From NCBI GenBank assembly GCA_009930155.1, contig RZYX01000001.1:21934-85933 (forward strand): DNA of 64,000 bases, written 5' to 3'. Position numbers and translations under genes: made by a program. A model generated the notes under the pieces. The model saw nothing but the letters and a program-made list of their open reading frames with translations, was not told the origin of the DNA and made no database searches. The stretch comes from Clostridia bacterium. GTDB taxonomy: Bacteria; Bacillota_A; Clostridia; Oscillospirales; Acutalibacteraceae. Below are positions 57,001 through 64,000 of this stretch, in pieces; within the stretch, counting starts at the first letter, position 1, and every line of letters starts with the position of its first letter.

Positions 57001-57940
57001 TATATCCAATTAATGCAAACAAAAATATTATAAGAGTAGCCATAAGAACAGATGTAAACAATAAATAATCCATGTTTTCTAAAGCTACACTGCGAGGGAC
57101 AAGATAAATCTCGTACCAATCATTTATATCATCGACAGGGGAGAAAGTAACAATAAATGGAATGTTGTTAATAAATAAGGTTTTAACGCCACTTTTATTT
57201 TCTGATAAATCATTTTTGATTTCCTCTTGTGGCGTAGAATTAGAATAACTTTTATTAATTAAATCAAAAAAGTTAGAAAATTTAATATCGTAAGTGGTTT
57301 CGTTGTCTGGGTCAAGAACAATTTTACCATCGGAATCGATTATAAATAAAACACCATCATTTCCATAGGTGCTATTTAAATATGACTCTTTTAATTCTTT
57401 TGACGAATATAAAGCAAATAAAACACCAACAGTTTCGTCGTTTACTTTAACTGTAACATATGAGTAAACTCCTTCTGAATTAGAAAAAAACTTTTGGTTA
57501 TCAAAATCATTTTGTTTTAGGTCAACAATTTTTTTGAACTGTTTATAATTGCTGATATTCGGAGTTTCTCCATCTTCTGTCCAACATTTTCCTTCGTCTG
57601 TTATATATATAATAGATTGACAGCTTAAATCTGTATTTTTATACATGTCTTTAATAAGTTTAGAAAAATCAGCATTAGAATCATTTTCAATTGTAGTTTG
57701 AATATTGTTTGCAGTGGACTCAAGCAACAAAATGTCACTCTTTAAAGTATTGCTTAAAGCTAGGGATGAGTTTTTGTTGATTTCTGATATTGTCTTTGAA
57801 GAGAGACCCAAAGAAAGGCTGTTAGCATGCCAAAAAACAAAAAAGTATAAAATACTTAATACAATACAACAAACAAAAATAACAATAGATAATTTGATTT
57901 TTTTTGTCTTCTTAATTAAAAATTTATTTTTATTAGACAT
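54002..57940 (-). CDS. Giant GGDEF-EAL protein with C-terminal PAS-like repeats (probable phosphodiesterase)
   Basis: A 1312-residue protein. Two helices (about 17-37 and 290-312) bracket an exterior Cache-like sensor; then a GGDEF domain with SGDRF in place of GGDEF (likely inactive) and an EAL domain with EALIRW, LNVSP, ELEFTE, DDFGSGYSSL, LKLDRMF and VAEGVET, all catalytic residues kept. After it come four similar PAS-like units, each opening with YEINV/YELNL/LEINL/YEINL-type strands. ATG 57940 lies 9 nt after GGAGG. It likely degrades cyclic-di-GMP in answer to several signals. Confidence 0.9.
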   Translation of the reverse strand: MSNKNKFLIKKTKKIKLSIVIFVCCIVLSILYFFVFWHANSLSLGLSSKTISEINKNSSLALSNTLKSDILLLESTANNIQTTIENDSNADFSKLIKDMYKNTDLSCQSIIYITDEGKCWTEDGETPNISNYKQFKKIVDLKQNDFDNQKFFSNSEGVYSYVTVKVNDETVGVLFALYSSKELKESYLNSTYGNDGVLFIIDSDGKIVLDPDNETTYDIKFSNFFDLINKSYSNSTPQEEIKNDLSENKSGVKTLFINNIPFIVTFSPVDDINDWYEIYLVPRSVALENMDYLLFTSVLMATLIIFLFALIGYSYSKANITHSENIHELVYKDPLTGYRNFLKFRIDADELLKNQKNTPYCLCYVNMIGFKFVNETFGFNVGDEVLNSISSIINSSMSEDEIFARVSGDRFIILKKRDSNSQNINDFVFSLVDEISKISPLKSSRMRIQAHSGVYIIEPGSNLNLNAMFDRTILALKSINRSDTCIAIYDEGLRTEQLEIKEIERKMETALKNGEFHVYVQPKYKTSDRTLVAGEALIRWHDPEKGVISPIEFIPLFEKNRFVYNIDRYVLEVVCRFLRMRINENKEIVPISLNVSPVEIMIPNFTKSYISIKDKYDIPDGLIELEFTEGVFFENQVLFKEVIIELKAAGFCCSLDDFGSGYSSLNVLKEMPVDVLKLDRMFFKESDNISRDRSLIRSVVAMARSLKIKTVAEGVETLETVEFLKIIGCNMIQGYIYARPMPIDDFEKLMDCEQISDFNDFSDDHDKVSEIIPVDKPYDIPIRNTYDAIYEINVTSNTYHLYKQEDCEIDMDGVDEIGDYVNATLQGPMLSKVHKDDIDNVISVCNPKNLIMYFENNRELTIDYRRLNKNGKYMWIRCRILKAQNMGDQLVLFAYLKNFDKQKQKDEMLSTAQTRLSSAFIGIAGLVYELNLTNGHLALVKSFSKSMQNTIQGNEYDSVCTYIGNYLMHPNYAEAFYKECLLVKLREQFSQSPNKTLYYEYRAKSSRDDTEYQWYSARFSYNPELSDKVLIALQDISKRKQIEENTAVRNNLMTLALKHTYDEILEINLTQNNFGLIKVTDKENHKERYYEGNFEDFLNNNIKSQFLPEDMGFLKEVLSINGLWDMYNDPNVSDFTLNIKKKSNDDTFQWYSLYFIPNHAEIQPSDAIIFIYFKNIQIEKDIHDNASLACKRLNYTTAMFDLVYEINLESKQASVFGGTNIPNGISPSKPIEYNKLAAAIKDTFIQKDDIDYFSTSTSFNSLLKQFKKTSNDFSLFARCKIDGTEWVSIKHIFDSRSNIATVFIQSIDRKGK

Positions 57941-58235
57941 TAAAAACATCCTCCGATTTAAACAAACAAATACTATATATTGACAATTATATCAAAAAAA
58001 CATAAAAAAGTACATATAATATGAAAAAAATTATGTAAAAAACACTATATTAAAATAACATTATGTAGAAAATTAATATAACTTGTTAAAATTAAATTCT
58101 TATAGTCAACATAATATATTATTGACAAAATATATCATGAATGCTAAAATTAAATTATGTATATTGAACAATTTTTTTAGAACCCGAGTATAGGAAGTAC
58201 ACGGTATATTTACTCACAGGAAGAGGAGACTAGCT
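57941..58235. other. Divergent promoter region of the two GGDEF-EAL genes
   Basis: 295 AT-rich bases. Plus-strand promoter TTGACA (58122-58127), 17 nt, TAAAAT (58145-58150), then a leader of about 80 nt containing AACCCGAGTATAGG. I did not recognise a riboswitch. The minus promoter is not clear. Confidence 0.6.
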
Positions 58236-61200
58236 TTGAACAAGAGAAATAATATTCAAAAAATCGAAGGAAAAAAGTATAAACTTATAATAGTATTTGT
58301 TTTATTACTTTTAACAATGACCTCAATTGGATTTTTTTATTTTCAACATTTTGTCCAAAATTTTGTTTGGCAAAAACAGGTTGAAAGAATTATGTCATAT
58401 ACCGAACATAATGCTTCGCTGGCCTACACTGTTCTTGAAGGAGAAAAGGATATTGAAGGCTCTAAGGATTTATTTTACAGTGAGCAGGGTAGTGTTTTTG
58501 TTGTTGATGGTAAAGGAAATATAATAAATACTATAAAGTCAGAAATTTCAAATAAACCAAATAATATTTTTAATGTTATGAAAAGTGCAAAAGATGATAA
58601 TAAAAATTTAAAGACTGTTAAGGATGTTAAAGCCTCCATGCTTGTTGGAGGGGATAATGGATATGCAAATGTTAACTTCTCTGGAGAAGAGAGCATACTT
58701 TGTTATAAGCAAGTTAAGTATAACGAGGGACTTTATGTTGTTTCTATTTTATCGTCTCAGCAAGTTATAACAGAAACTCAAGATGTAATTGTTAAAGTTC
58801 TTTCCTTAGTAGCTGCTGTTATTGTTGGGTTAATGAGTGTAGGTTTTGTTTATTATAGAGTGGACAAGCGTTATAATAGTACTTTGCGTGATTTGATTTA
58901 TAAGGATGAGCTTATAGGACATATAAGTTATGCAAAATTTTTGATTGAAGCAGAAGAGGTGCTAAAGGCTAACCCAAAGAAGAAGTTTGCAATATATTAT
59001 GGAGATGTAAAAAACTTTAAATACATTAATGACACATTTGGTTACGATGTTGGTGACAAATTTATTGTTTATATTTCTGAGCTAATGAAAGAGTCACTTG
59101 GTGAAGATGGTATATTTGCAAGAATAAATGCAGATAATTTTGCTGTTTTAAGAAATTATGAAAATAGAGAAGACTTTATTGAAAAAATCTATATAGGGCT
59201 TGATAAGATTTCGGAATTTCCAGAGTTTAAGAAAGAGAATTATAAACCAGGCGTATATGTAGGTGTTTTTTGTAATGAAGTATTGGATAAGCATGAAAGC
59301 TTTAGTGAGATGCTTGATAGGGCAAATATGGCTCAAAAGTCGATTAAGGGTAGTCATGAATTCCATCTAGCGTTTTATAATGAGGAAATAAGAGAAAGAA
59401 TAATTGCGGAAAAAGAGATAGAAAGGAAGATGGAAACAGCACTTGACAAGGGCGAGTTTGTTGTCTTTTATCAGCCTAAATATGATGTAAAAAGTGGTGA
59501 AATAATTGGCGCTGAAGCTTTGGTAAGGTGGAATAGCCCTGAGAGAGGTCTTATGCTTCCTGGCAAATTCATACCACTGTTTGAGCAAAATGGATTTATT
59601 GTTAATTTAGACCAATATGTTTTTGAAACCGTATGCAAGACAGTTCGTGAATGGATTGATAAAAGCAAAAAAGTTGTATCAATATCCATAAATGTTTCTA
59701 GAGTTCAGTTTTATAGGTTGGATTTTGTAAAGAGATATACTAAGATAAAAAATAAGTATGATATTCCAGATGGATTGCTTGAACTTGAATTTACAGAAAG
59801 TATAGTTCTTGAAAATATTGAGTTACTTCAAAAGATAGTAACAAATCTTAAAGCAAATGGATTCATATGCTCTATTGATGACTTTGGTTCTGGTTATTCT
59901 TCACTCAATATACTTAAAAATCTTCCGATGGATATTCTAAAACTTGATAGGTTGTTCTTTAAAAATAGTGAGAATACAGAAAGGGATAAAGCCCTTATCG
60001 CAAGTGTTGTAGCAATGGCAAGAGCACTTAAAATGAAGACGGTATCAGAGGGAATAGAAACATGGAATCAAGTTAATTTTCTTAAAGAAATTGGTTGTGA
60101 TATTATACAGGGCTATGTATATTCGGAGCCTATTTCTAGAAATCGTTTTGAACATTTAGTTGAGGGTAAAAAACGCAAAGTCCTAGAGCCTTTGAAAGAT
60201 GATAAAACTCTTAATAAAGGTGAGGTCGTAAATAATAATTCTGATACTACTGCAAAGTATTTAGCAACACTTAATTTCTTATACAGTGCAGTTGTTGAAA
60301 TAGATTATGAGAACGATAGCTTTAAAATAATTAAAAAGGGTAATCTTGGCTCGTACGAAAACATTACGTTTGATGGAACAGAAGGTGCAGAGTCATTTAC
60401 AAAGATTATTGAAATGCTTGTACATCCAGATGATAGAAGTAGCTTAAAGGATAGATGTTTGCCGGTTGGGGTTTTGTCATCTTTCTATCAGGGCGAAAAA
60501 AAGATAATAACAGATTTCAGAATGCTTTGTGAAAATCTAACTGATTATATGTGGTGTAGAGCAACTATTATTAGGGTTGAGTCAGGCTCAGATTCAAAAT
60601 TCAAGTCATTGCTTTTTGTTGAAAACATTGATGAAATAATTAGTGAAGGTAAGGGCTCTTTAACCACAGATAAAGCTTGTGAAGAATATATGTTTGAAAT
60701 GTTTAGTATGATTTATGAGGTGAATTATCACTCTGATAAATTTTCATTAGTTTATTATAATAAGGAACTTGCGGGGGATAGACCTGAGAATGGAGAATTC
60801 TCGTGGTTTAGAGAACAGTACCTTAAAAAGAATACACATCCTGATGATTTGGTGGCACTTCAAAACTTCCTAAGTTTACAAAATGTAAAGGATGAGATGA
60901 AATCTGGCAAAAACAAAATGTTGACTCAAGCAAGGCTATATGTAAATGATGAAATAAAATATTTATCAGTAGCAATTACACTTATCAGGATTCCAAGCAA
61001 GATTGATAATGAACTTAAGGTGTTTTCGTTCTGTCAATCTATTGATGAAATCAATAAAAATGTAAAAAAGACAGAGGAAATCACAAAGTTTGTAAACAAT
61101 GCAATTTGTGAGTATTATGACATAGTTTACCTTATAGATTTGGTAAAAGATGAAATAACTGTTATTCAGGCACATCACGCATTTTCAAAAATCCCTCGAA

Positions 61201-61988
61201 TTACGAAGTATAGCAAGCTTGTGTACAAACTTATCAAGCGTATGGTGTATGTTGATGATTGCGACAGGGTAAAAGAATTTATGGATCCTGCAAGAGTTTT
61301 GACCGCTTTAAAACTTGGCAGAGCAGGAAACTCGTGTGAATTTAAGAGGAGAGAATTAAGAAACGGTCAGGAAATCTATCATACTGTAAGAGCTACATAT
61401 ATTAGAATACCGTCCACAGACAACAAAATTCTTTTCCTTGTAAGAGATTTAGGAGAGGTAGAAAAAGCAATAGTGGCAAGTGGAGCTGATTTCGACCCGC
61501 TCAGAGAGCTTTATAAAAAGGAGTCAACAGAAATTCTTATCAATAGGACATTGGATTCTATTGAAATGGGTGAAACAAAAGCCTTTATTCTTATGGATGT
61601 TAGTACCGTTGAAAGTTTGGATGACAATAATGGTTGGACTTTTGATACCAAAGACGGAATACTTGAGGAGTTCTATGAAAGAGTTCGAGATGTATTGTGC
61701 GAAACTGAGTTTTTGTGTAGAACTGGAGGATATGAATTTATAATATTGTCTGACAAGATACACAGTGGTGAGGAACTGTCAAAACGAGCTAACCAACTTT
61801 GCGGGCTGCTTAAAGATCCATTGGTAGTTGATGGCCGAGAATACAAGGTGACAGGAAATATAGGCATATCTATTTATGGAGTAGATGGAACGAATTATGA
61901 AAAACTATATATGAATGCTGATATGGCGTTGTCTAACGCTCGTTTTGAAAATTATGATAGCTTCAGCATATACAACGGTGAGAATTAA
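58236..61988 (+). CDS. Giant GGDEF-EAL protein with PAS-like repeats and a second GGDEF-like domain
   Basis: A 1250-residue paralogue of its divergent neighbour. Two helices (about 17-38 and 185-207) flank a short exterior domain; then GGDEF with NADNF (inactive), EAL with EALVRW, INVSR, ELEFTE, DDFGSGYSSL, LKLDRLF and VSEGIET (intact). Three PAS-like units follow (about 690-1080). A C-terminal GGDEF-like domain reads RTGGYEFIIL, again altered at the key acid. So a phosphodiesterase with two degenerate cyclase domains, which might bind GTP as a sensor. The start is TTG 58236 after GAGGAG. Confidence 0.9.
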   Translation: MNKRNNIQKIEGKKYKLIIVFVLLLLTMTSIGFFYFQHFVQNFVWQKQVERIMSYTEHNASLAYTVLEGEKDIEGSKDLFYSEQGSVFVVDGKGNIINTIKSEISNKPNNIFNVMKSAKDDNKNLKTVKDVKASMLVGGDNGYANVNFSGEESILCYKQVKYNEGLYVVSILSSQQVITETQDVIVKVLSLVAAVIVGLMSVGFVYYRVDKRYNSTLRDLIYKDELIGHISYAKFLIEAEEVLKANPKKKFAIYYGDVKNFKYINDTFGYDVGDKFIVYISELMKESLGEDGIFARINADNFAVLRNYENREDFIEKIYIGLDKISEFPEFKKENYKPGVYVGVFCNEVLDKHESFSEMLDRANMAQKSIKGSHEFHLAFYNEEIRERIIAEKEIERKMETALDKGEFVVFYQPKYDVKSGEIIGAEALVRWNSPERGLMLPGKFIPLFEQNGFIVNLDQYVFETVCKTVREWIDKSKKVVSISINVSRVQFYRLDFVKRYTKIKNKYDIPDGLLELEFTESIVLENIELLQKIVTNLKANGFICSIDDFGSGYSSLNILKNLPMDILKLDRLFFKNSENTERDKALIASVVAMARALKMKTVSEGIETWNQVNFLKEIGCDIIQGYVYSEPISRNRFEHLVEGKKRKVLEPLKDDKTLNKGEVVNNNSDTTAKYLATLNFLYSAVVEIDYENDSFKIIKKGNLGSYENITFDGTEGAESFTKIIEMLVHPDDRSSLKDRCLPVGVLSSFYQGEKKIITDFRMLCENLTDYMWCRATIIRVESGSDSKFKSLLFVENIDEIISEGKGSLTTDKACEEYMFEMFSMIYEVNYHSDKFSLVYYNKELAGDRPENGEFSWFREQYLKKNTHPDDLVALQNFLSLQNVKDEMKSGKNKMLTQARLYVNDEIKYLSVAITLIRIPSKIDNELKVFSFCQSIDEINKNVKKTEEITKFVNNAICEYYDIVYLIDLVKDEITVIQAHHAFSKIPRITKYSKLVYKLIKRMVYVDDCDRVKEFMDPARVLTALKLGRAGNSCEFKRRELRNGQEIYHTVRATYIRIPSTDNKILFLVRDLGEVEKAIVASGADFDPLRELYKKESTEILINRTLDSIEMGETKAFILMDVSTVESLDDNNGWTFDTKDGILEEFYERVRDVLCETEFLCRTGGYEFIILSDKIHSGEELSKRANQLCGLLKDPLVVDGREYKVTGNIGISIYGVDGTNYEKLYMNADMALSNARFENYDSFSIYNGEN

Positions 61989-62063
61989 TAAAATGAAATT
62001 TAAAAATCAAGCTAGATTTGATTTTAAGTTCTATATTGATTTTGCTGGAGTGTCCTAAAAAAT

Positions 62064-62108
62064 AAACACAAAACACTCGTTTTATTTTACACGGGTGTTT
62101 TGTGTTTT
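62064..62108 (+). terminator. Terminator of the plus-strand GGDEF-EAL gene
   Basis: A 16-bp stem (62064-62079 / 62092-62107), one G-U pair, T-rich end. Confidence 0.88.
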
Positions 62109-62344
62109 AATAGTGGGTGATACCAACAGTTCTAATATTACTAAGGTTGGTTTGATAAATGCACAGCTTTAATCTCTGCAAATAGAAGTTGCTTTATTCA
62201 TGATTTTTTTTACTATCTTACAATAAAAGTGCAAATGTATTATTAAAATTAAATTCCGTAACATTTAATTAAGTTATAAAAAATTATGAAGCATTAACAG
62301 ATGTTGATTGAATCTTTAACAATGAAAAGTGAAATAAAAGCATA

Positions 62345-62378
62345 TAAAAACTCCGACAGAAATTAATCTGTCGGAGTT
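62345..62378 (-). terminator. Terminator of hppA
   Basis: Perfect 12-bp stem, loop AATTAA, and on the minus strand a T run (TTTTTATAT). Confidence 0.9.
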
Positions 62379-62398
62379 AATTTATTAGTTATTAATGA

Positions 62399-64000
62399 TT
62401 AGAACTTAATAAGTCCATCAACATTAGCGATTACAGCAGCAAAAACAAGAGAAATGACTGTCATAAGCTTTATAAGGATGTTGATTGAAGGGCCTGATGT
62501 ATCCTTAAATGGATCACCAACAGTATCTCCAACAACAGCAGCTTTATGAGCTTCAGAACCCTTACCGCCATGCTCGCCACCTTCAATAAACTTCTTTGCA
62601 TTATCCCAAGCACCACCTGCGTTAGCCATAAATATAGCCATAAGAACGCCTGTAACAAGTGCGCCTGCAAGAAGACCACCAAGAGCTTCTGGTCCAAGAA
62701 GGAAGCCGACAGCTAAAGGAGCAATAACAGCGAGAATACCAGGGATGAGCATCTCTTTAAGAGCAGCTTGTGTAGAAATTTCAACACAACGCTTGTAATC
62801 TGGTTTATCTGTACCCTTCATAATTCCAGGCATTTCTTTAAACTGACGACGAACTTCTTCAATCATCTGGTTTGCAGCTTTACCAACAGACTCCATTGTG
62901 AAAGCGGAGAAGAGGAAAGGAAGCATACCACCGATGAAGAGACCGCAAATAACAGTTGGAGAAAGAATGTTGATGCCATCTGTTATTCCAACAGCAGTTG
63001 CATATGAAGCAAATAAAGCAAGAGCAGTAAGAGCAGCAGAACCGATTGCAAATCCCTTACCAACAGCAGCAGTTGTGTTACCTACTGAGTCAAGCTTATC
63101 AGTGATTTTACGAACATCTTCGTCTAGTCCAGACATTTCAGCAATACCACCAGCATTGTCAGCAATTGGACCATAAGCGTCAACAGCAACAGTTATACCT
63201 GCTGTTGAGAGCATACCAACGGCTGCAAGAGCGATACCATAAAGTCCAGCAAACTTGAAGGCTACAAGAATACCAACAGAAATAAGAATAATTGGAAGAG
63301 CGGTTGACATCATGCCAACTGCAAGTCCGCTTATTATTGTTGTTGCAGCACCTGTTTCTGATTGAGTTGCAATTTTCTTAACGGATTTATAAGCATCAGA
63401 TGTATAAACCTCTGTGATTGTACCGATAAGAAGACCAACAACAAGTCCAGCAATAACAGCATAAAACTGATTGAAACCACCAAAGAAGTAGTTGCCAAGT
63501 AAGGCAGAACCAACAACAACAAGAAGAGAAGAAACCCATGTTGCAGCTTTAAGAGCTGTATGAGGATTAGAGCCATCTTTACCTTTTACAAAGAAAGTAG
63601 AGATAATGGAAGCTATAATTCCAACAGCGGAAAGAAGAAGTGGATAGTAAACATAATTAAGTGGATTAAGGTTGTTTGCTACAGCAAATGCAACACCAAG
63701 TGTTATTGCTGAAACAATTGAACCAACATAAGATTCGAAAAGGTCAGCGCCCATACCTGCAACATCACCAACATTATCACCAACATTGTCGGCAATAACA
63801 GCAGGGTTTCTTGGGTCATCTTCAGGAATATCATTTTCAACTTTACCTACAAGATCAGCACCAACATCAGCAGCCTTTGTATAGATTCCGCCACCCACAC
63901 GGGCAAACAAAGCGATTGAAGAAGCACCAAGGCTAAAGCCAAATAGTACATTTACGTCGTGACCTCAAGCTATGTAGATAAGGCTTACACCGAGTAATCC
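62399..64000 (-). CDS. hppA: Membrane-bound ion-pumping pyrophosphatase (5' end outside window; in-frame TGA)
   Basis: The C-terminal two thirds of an H+/Na+-translocating pyrophosphatase, a homodimeric pump of about 16 helices that couples pyrophosphate cleavage to ion export. Seen: [40 protein letters not shown], and near the end the second acidic site [26 protein letters not shown] has Ala and Gly where K+-independent enzymes have Lys and Thr, so it should be K+-dependent. Upstream the frame reads LGVSLIYIA, then TGA (63965-63967), then [16 protein letters not shown]; the protein is clearly meant to continue. TTG 63910 is not a real start, as it lies within a conserved helix. Confidence 0.9.

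Larger units (their letters stand above)
61989..62398. other. 410-bp intergenic region with two terminators
   Basis: Terminator for the plus gene: 62064-62079 pairs with 62092-62107 (AACACTCG/CGGGTGTT) then T. Terminator for hppA: AACTCCGACAGA (62349-62360) with TCTGTCGGAGTT (62367-62378), minus-strand T tail. Between them is AT-rich sequence without a gene. Confidence 0.8.

Noticed and set aside
34982..63967. TGA recoded as tryptophan (in-frame TGA at 34982, 45503 and 63965)
   Set aside because: TGA ends several intact genes here (4783, 9385, 12519), and TGG is used throughout. Two of the three cases are in decaying genes.

Overview
This window is AT-rich DNA from a spore-forming, low-GC Firmicute of the class Clostridia. 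The evidence is a complete sigK gene with its pro-sequence, groES-groEL behind a perfect CIRCE operator, strong AGGAGG-type ribosome binding sites, a membrane pyrophosphatase and many U-tailed terminators. A gut Ruminococcaceae/Oscillospiraceae-like organism is plausible, but the species cannot be fixed from the sequence. TGA is used as a normal stop (for example at 4783-4785), so the code is standard.

Core part 1 (1-28.5 kb). An ftsK/spoIIIE translocase (cut by the window edge), a YgiQ-type radical SAM protein and an MBL-fold protein with its DUF3006 partner run in tight order, followed by rpsB-tsf behind a consensus promoter and a foldable leader. Next come a hemolysin III-like membrane protein and, convergently, sigK. 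From 8.9 to 19.3 kb lies a complete-looking type IV pilus cluster: major pilin, prepilin peptidase, PilC, PilM, PilN, PilO, three minor-pilin-like genes, and PilB under its own promoter; no PilT is present. Then follow a 27-cysteine protein of unknown function, groEL/groES (minus strand), an O-antigen ligase-like protein, a polysaccharide deacetylase, an AgcS symporter with an unusual insertion, a lipoprotein and a Dabb protein.

Accessory part (28.5-50.4 kb). Three tRNA genes (Pro-GGG, Leu-GAG, Leu-CAG) mark the left side. Directly after tRNA-Leu(CAG) begins a mosaic that looks like a decayed genomic island. It holds a 349-bp repeat with compensatory base changes in its hairpins (second copy 13 kb away), mobile-element remnants (XRE regulator, SLOG protein, DUF4314 and ArdA-like fragments, a Dam methylase, a broken DUF3849 gene), a bacteriocin-type export operon (C39 peptidase-ABC exporter, double-glycine precursor, small membrane protein, HlyD, Ig-like surface protein), an IS200 fragment fused into a YD-repeat (Rhs/WapA-like) gene, and a series of swapped Rhs toxin tips with immunity genes. 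A tyrosine-recombinase C-terminus on the minus strand closes the region at about 50.2 kb. I infer that this is an old tRNA-inserted element rebuilt by recombination.

Core part 2 (50.5-64 kb). A GGDEF diguanylate cyclase with an intact motif, a sortase-type surface protein with an InlB B-repeat-like domain, and two giant divergent GGDEF-EAL proteins with degenerate GGDEF but intact EAL residues give one cyclic-di-GMP synthase and two likely phosphodiesterases near a pilus locus. The window ends in a membrane pyrophosphatase gene that carries an unexpected in-frame TGA.
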